Shown here piece after piece: positions 5,808 through 8,216 of a stretch of 8,216 nucleotides of DNA. The stretch is from Myxococcota bacterium (GTDB taxonomy: Bacteria > Myxococcota > Polyangia > GCA-2747355 > JAKLHH01). The notes under the pieces were generated by a model. It had not been told where the DNA came from and made no database searches. It saw only the letters and a list, made by a program, of their open reading frames with translations. The DNA lies in NCBI GenBank assembly GCA_022710245.1, contig JAKLHH010000289.1, positions 1 through 8,216 of the forward strand, in the 5' to 3' direction. Position 1 is the first letter of the stretch. Each line of letters starts with the position of its first letter. The position numbers and the translations under genes are program-made.

Positions 5808-7031
5808 CGAGGCTCCCGGGATCGCGCGCATCATCTCAGGGCTGCGCGCGGCGGGCAACACTGTCCAGCCTCGAGCGGGCTGCGAGCTCTGCACGCCTTG
5901 CCCCAGCGCACCACCTTCCCCGCCCGGGCATAGCCGAGCCCGGCGGCGGCCAGGCCTTGCCCCAGCGCACCACGTTCGTCGCCCACGCGTAGCCGATCCC
6001 GGCGGCGGCCAGGCCTTGCCCCAGCGCACCACCTTCCCCGCCCGGGCATAGCCGAGCCCGGCGGCGACCATGCTGACCACGGTGCCGTCCTTGATCTTGC
6101 CCGCCTCGAGCCCGAGGTGGAGCGAGAGCACCTGGTCGATCTGACCGAGGTGGCCGTAGTCGCGCAGGTAGGTGGTCTGCTCCTCGGTGAGGCCGAGGTC
6201 GGCGAGCATCTGCTTGTGCATCGAATACTTGAAGTGGAGGATGGCGAGGTAGCCGAGGTCCTTGCGCGCGAGCCCCGCCTTGGCCAGCGCCTGGTCGATG
6301 CAGCGGTACCAGTTCGGCACCGAGACCTCGTTGAGGCGGTCCTTCATCAGCTGCGGGTCCATCAGGTCGAGCGACTTGTAGGCGCGCTCGAGGTTCTCCC
6401 GGTTGACCGGCTCGGCGGTGCCGCCGATCCAGCAGCCGGCGGTGCGCGCCAGCGAGCCGTCGGTGACGAGGTGCGTGCCGAGGAGGAGGTTTCGTCCCGG
6501 GTCGCGCTCGAGGATGGTCGCGCAGCCGCCGGCGCCGAGGTTGTACATCATCGACATGCGCGGGTTCTCGTAGTCGACGAAGTCGCCGTTGCGGTAGCCG
6601 CCGACGACCATCACCGAGCTCACCTCGGGGTCGGCCACGATCAGGTCGCGCGCGAGCTTCATCGCGGCGACCTGGCTGCAGCAGCGCTGCTGCACGTCCA
6701 TGGCCCACGCGCGTCGCGCGCCGATCTTCTCCTGGATGTAGATCCCGCTCGTCGTCAGCGGGTACTCCTTCCACTCCTCGCCGATGCAGAGGACCACGTC
6801 GATCTTCATCGGGTCGTAGTTGAAGCGGCGCAGGCAGTCGAGCCCGGCCTTGACCCCCATCTCCTGGGTGCCGTCGCCGGGGCCGGGGATCGGCTTGCGG
6901 TCGAAGCCGAGCTTGTCCTTGATCGCCTGCTCGGTCCAGGCGCCCCTGGTCGCGGCGGAGACCTGCGCGGCGGTCATCCGGGGCTCGGGGAGGTAGAGGC
7001 CGTAGGCGACGATGCCGACCTGGTCCTGCAT
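5004..7031 (-). CDS. KAS III-family ketoacyl synthase read in frame into the glutaredoxin gene
   Basis: Residues 1-340 are a ketoacyl-synthase III (FabH-like, thiolase-fold) enzyme that condenses an acyl-CoA-type primer with a second acyl unit. The catalytic Cys aligns with Cys117 in MDVQQRCCSQ; the glycine motifs VVGGYRNGD and YNLGAGGCATI and His266 (LAILHFKY) are present. The FabH catalytic Asn position reads His293 (YGHLGQID). The fold ends at GYARAGKVVRWGKA, the usual family length. The start at 7031 is backed by AAGGAGAG. Beyond residue 340 three 59-bp repeats shift the frame, giving about 60 low-complexity residues; the ORF then enters the glutaredoxin protein (residue 409 onward), 675 aa in all. 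The 5831-5833 TGA, in the frame native to the last copy, is the likely ancestral stop. Whether the fusion is translated as such is uncertain; the synthase call is firm. It is probably co-transcribed with the CoA-transferase 53 bp upstream. Confidence 0.8.
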   Translation of the reverse strand: MQDQVGIVAYGLYLPEPRMTAAQVSAATRGAWTEQAIKDKLGFDRKPIPGPGDGTQEMGVKAGLDCLRRFNYDPMKIDVVLCIGEEWKEYPLTTSGIYIQEKIGARRAWAMDVQQRCCSQVAAMKLARDLIVADPEVSSVMVVGGYRNGDFVDYENPRMSMMYNLGAGGCATILERDPGRNLLLGTHLVTDGSLARTAGCWIGGTAEPVNRENLERAYKSLDLMDPQLMKDRLNEVSVPNWYRCIDQALAKAGLARKDLGYLAILHFKYSMHKQMLADLGLTEEQTTYLRDYGHLGQIDQVLSLHLGLEAGKIKDGTVVSMVAAGLGYARAGKVVRWGKAWPPPGSATRGRRTWCAGARPGRRRARLCPGGEGGALGQGVQSSQPARGWTVLPAARSPEMMRAIPGASMSPAPRNLEPRPRQGLRCAEHGLAAGPDGRCVVCRRAGRRPEGREGSGPLQLPQPPAQQRSPFLVASGVLLVLLVGGAFAYRQLRGKPAPPPPPVLAVIPDARPLPRVVLAPVVFRPVRDGGRPAAAPGAPRGRGDGGQRDVARPRGPDAGPARGDSRADSRTAAPARASTEDGTAILAAARQIPITMYYTSWCGVCTRASAWFRENQLSVTAFDVERDDAAARRHRQLTPSGSVPTIEIDGRVFSGFRPNEMWQTLIAAARRRQGP
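5829..5834 (-). promoter_or_regulatory. Stop/start overlap (ATGATG with TGA) between synthase and glutaredoxin genes
   Basis: On the minus strand ATGATG (5834-5829) contains TGA (5833-5831). The TGA is in the frame that reads the repeat copy nearest the glutaredoxin gene as the correct synthase C-terminus. The ATGs are in the glutaredoxin frame. An ATGA overlap is typical of translationally coupled genes and suggests that the ancestral synthase stopped here. A second stop, TGA at 5838-5836, closes the remaining frame. Confidence 0.5.
5895..6071. repeat. Three tandem copies of a 59-bp unit at the 3' end of the synthase gene
   Basis: Units lie at 5895-5953, 5954-6012 and 6013-6071, each starting GCCTTGCCCCAGCGCACCAC on the plus strand. 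The outer copies differ from each other at only two positions, both at the right-hand edge. The middle copy differs from the left copy at seven positions. Each encodes, in its own minus-strand frame, an AAG(L/I)GYA.....VVRWGKA peptide, the last core strand of the ketoacyl synthase. The outer copies give GYARAGKVVRWGKA and the middle gives GYAWATNVVRWGKA. As 59 is not divisible by three, successive copies are read in successive frames, and none of the frames meets a stop inside the array. Confidence 0.92.
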
Positions 7032-7084
7032 GAGCTCTCTCCTTGTCTGGGGGACGTGCTGCGGGTCAACGCGAGGAGGGTGGA

Positions 7085-8216
7085 TCAGAGGTAGCCGAGC
7101 TTGCGCGCGGCCTCGCGCAGGGCGCCCCGGTGGTCGGGGTGCGCGATCGCGATCAGGTTCTCGGTACGCTCGCGCACCGTGCGGCCGCGCATGTAGGCGA
7201 TGCCGTGCTCGGTGACGACGTGGTCCGTGTTGCTGCGGTGCAGGGTCACCGCGGTCCCCTCGGGGAGCGTGGGGACGATGGTGCTCACCGCGCCGCCCTT
7301 CGCCGTCGAGCCGCAGGCGATGATCGACTTGCCGAGCCCGTCGTAGGCCTCCTTGGCGCCGACCGCGGTGTCGGTCTGGCCGCCGGTGCCCGAGTACTGG
7401 TTGGTGCCGATCGACTCGCTCGCCACCTGTCCGGTGAAGTCCACCATCAGGCAGGTGTTGATGGAGACCATCCGCGAGTTCTGCCGCAGCACCGCCGGGT
7501 CGTTGACCCAGGAGCCGCGGCGGAACTCGACGGCGAGGTTGTCGTGCAGCCAGTCGTAGAGACGGCGCGAGCCCATGGCGAAGGTGGCGACGAACTTGTC
7601 CTTCACCAGCGACTTCTTCTTGTTGGTGATGACGCCCAGCTCGTAGAGCTCCATCATCGAGTCGACCATCATCTCGGTGTGCACACCGAGGTTCGTCTTG
7701 CCCTTGAGCGCCAGCGCGGCGGCGTTCGGGATGCCGCCGATGCCGAGCTGGATGGTGGCCTCGTCGGGGACGAGCTCGGCGATGTAGCTGCCGATGGCCA
7801 GCTCGGTGGCGTTCGGCTTGGGCTCGGGCAGCGTCGGGACCTCGCAGGTGTGCGCGACGAAGTGGGTGACGTCGTTGATGTGGAGGTGGGTGTCGCCGAA
7901 GGTCCGCGGCAGGTTCTCGTTGACCTCCAGGATCACCGTGCGCGCCGCCTCGATCACCTCCTTCTCGTAGGTGATGCCGAGGGAGAGCGAGACGAAGCCC
8001 TTGGAGTCGGGCGGCGTGCAGGTCCCGAAGAAGCAGCCCGGCCGCTTGGCGTGGATGCGGTCGGTGGCCGAGCGGTGGAGCATGTTGGGGACGTAGGTCA
8101 CGGTGCCGGTCTTGGCGGCGATGGCCGCGCGCGAGCCCGGCGCGTGGAACCAGCTGCAGAGCTCGAAGTGTCCCTTCATCTCGGGGCGCATGTAGAAGTC
8201 GTACGGCTTCAGGGTG
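7085..8216 (-). CDS. Acetyl-CoA hydrolase/transferase-family CoA-transferase, 5' end outside window
   Basis: Probable CoA-transferase of the 4-hydroxybutyrate/acetate CoA-transferase family, moving CoA between an acyl-CoA and a free acid such as acetate. The frame is open to the window edge (TLKPYDFY precedes the internal ATG at 8191), so roughly 60 N-terminal residues are missing compared with the usual length of about 430. Numbering from the ATG at 8191: TVTYVPNMLHR (30-40), the glycine loop GIGGIPNA (150-157), GVHTEMM with Glu173 as the likely CoA-thioester-forming glutamate, SGTGGQTD (268-274), and the family-typical end HVVTEHGIAYMRGRTVRERT...AIAHPDHR (324-355). It is likely cytoplasmic. 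It lies 53 bp upstream of the ketoacyl-synthase gene on the same strand, suggesting a shared acyl-CoA pathway. The exact substrate cannot be read from the sequence. Confidence 0.92.
   Translation of the reverse strand, partial: TLKPYDFYMRPEMKGHFELCSWFHAPGSRAAIAAKTGTVTYVPNMLHRSATDRIHAKRPGCFFGTCTPPDSKGFVSLSLGITYEKEVIEAARTVILEVNENLPRTFGDTHLHINDVTHFVAHTCEVPTLPEPKPNATELAIGSYIAELVPDEATIQLGIGGIPNAAALALKGKTNLGVHTEMMVDSMMELYELGVITNKKKSLVKDKFVATFAMGSRRLYDWLHDNLAVEFRRGSWVNDPAVLRQNSRMVSINTCLMVDFTGQVASESIGTNQYSGTGGQTDTAVGAKEAYDGLGKSIIACGSTAKGGAVSTIVPTLPEGTAVTLHRSNTDHVVTEHGIAYMRGRTVRERTENLIAIAHPDHRGALREAARKLGYL

Noticed and set aside
5895..6071. The three regular repeats as a CRISPR array
   Set aside because: The units are directly abutting 59-bp copies without spacers and they encode the synthase C-terminus.

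Overview
The window is very GC-rich and densely coded, with strong third-position G/C bias. Secreted proteins with Pro/Ala/Asp linkers, the CSVCGCGD secreted barrel type and a zinc-ribbon/membrane/glutaredoxin architecture suggest a myxobacterial or other deltaproteobacterial-grade organism (Myxococcota-like). That placement is inference; no marker gene is present.

Layout. Bases 2-799 (+) hold the 3' part of an endonuclease I-family nuclease. It converges on a run of genes that all lie on the minus strand. From left to right these are: a secreted HEAT-like repeat protein (829-1692); an unrecognised exported Gly/Ala-rich protein (1837-2970); a secreted beta-barrel-like protein with a CSVCGCGD N-terminus (3137-4051); an unrecognised acidic soluble protein (4190-4915); a glutaredoxin-domain membrane protein (5004-5807); a ketoacyl-synthase III-family enzyme (from 7031); and a 5'-truncated acetyl-CoA hydrolase/transferase-family CoA-transferase (7085 to the window edge). 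The spacers are short (29-166 bp), so no gene-free stretch exceeds 300 bases. No tRNA, rRNA, CRISPR array or insertion sequence was seen.

How the genes work together. The CoA-transferase and the ketoacyl synthase (53 bp apart, same strand) probably form one acyl-CoA metabolism operon, with the glutaredoxin gene at its end. The small proteins to the left have their own candidate promoters and look like independent units.

Most notable point. The 3' end of the ketoacyl-synthase gene carries three tandem copies of a 59-bp unit that encodes the enzyme's last core strand (the GYxxxxxVVRWGKA segment). Because 59 is not a multiple of 3, each copy shifts the frame. With three copies the synthase stop codon is bypassed and the frame runs directly into the glutaredoxin gene as one 675-codon ORF. 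With one copy the frame would end at a TGA that overlaps an ATGATG start. The middle copy differs from its two nearly identical neighbours at 7 of 59 positions. This is either a real frame-switching repeat and fusion or an assembly or recombination product.
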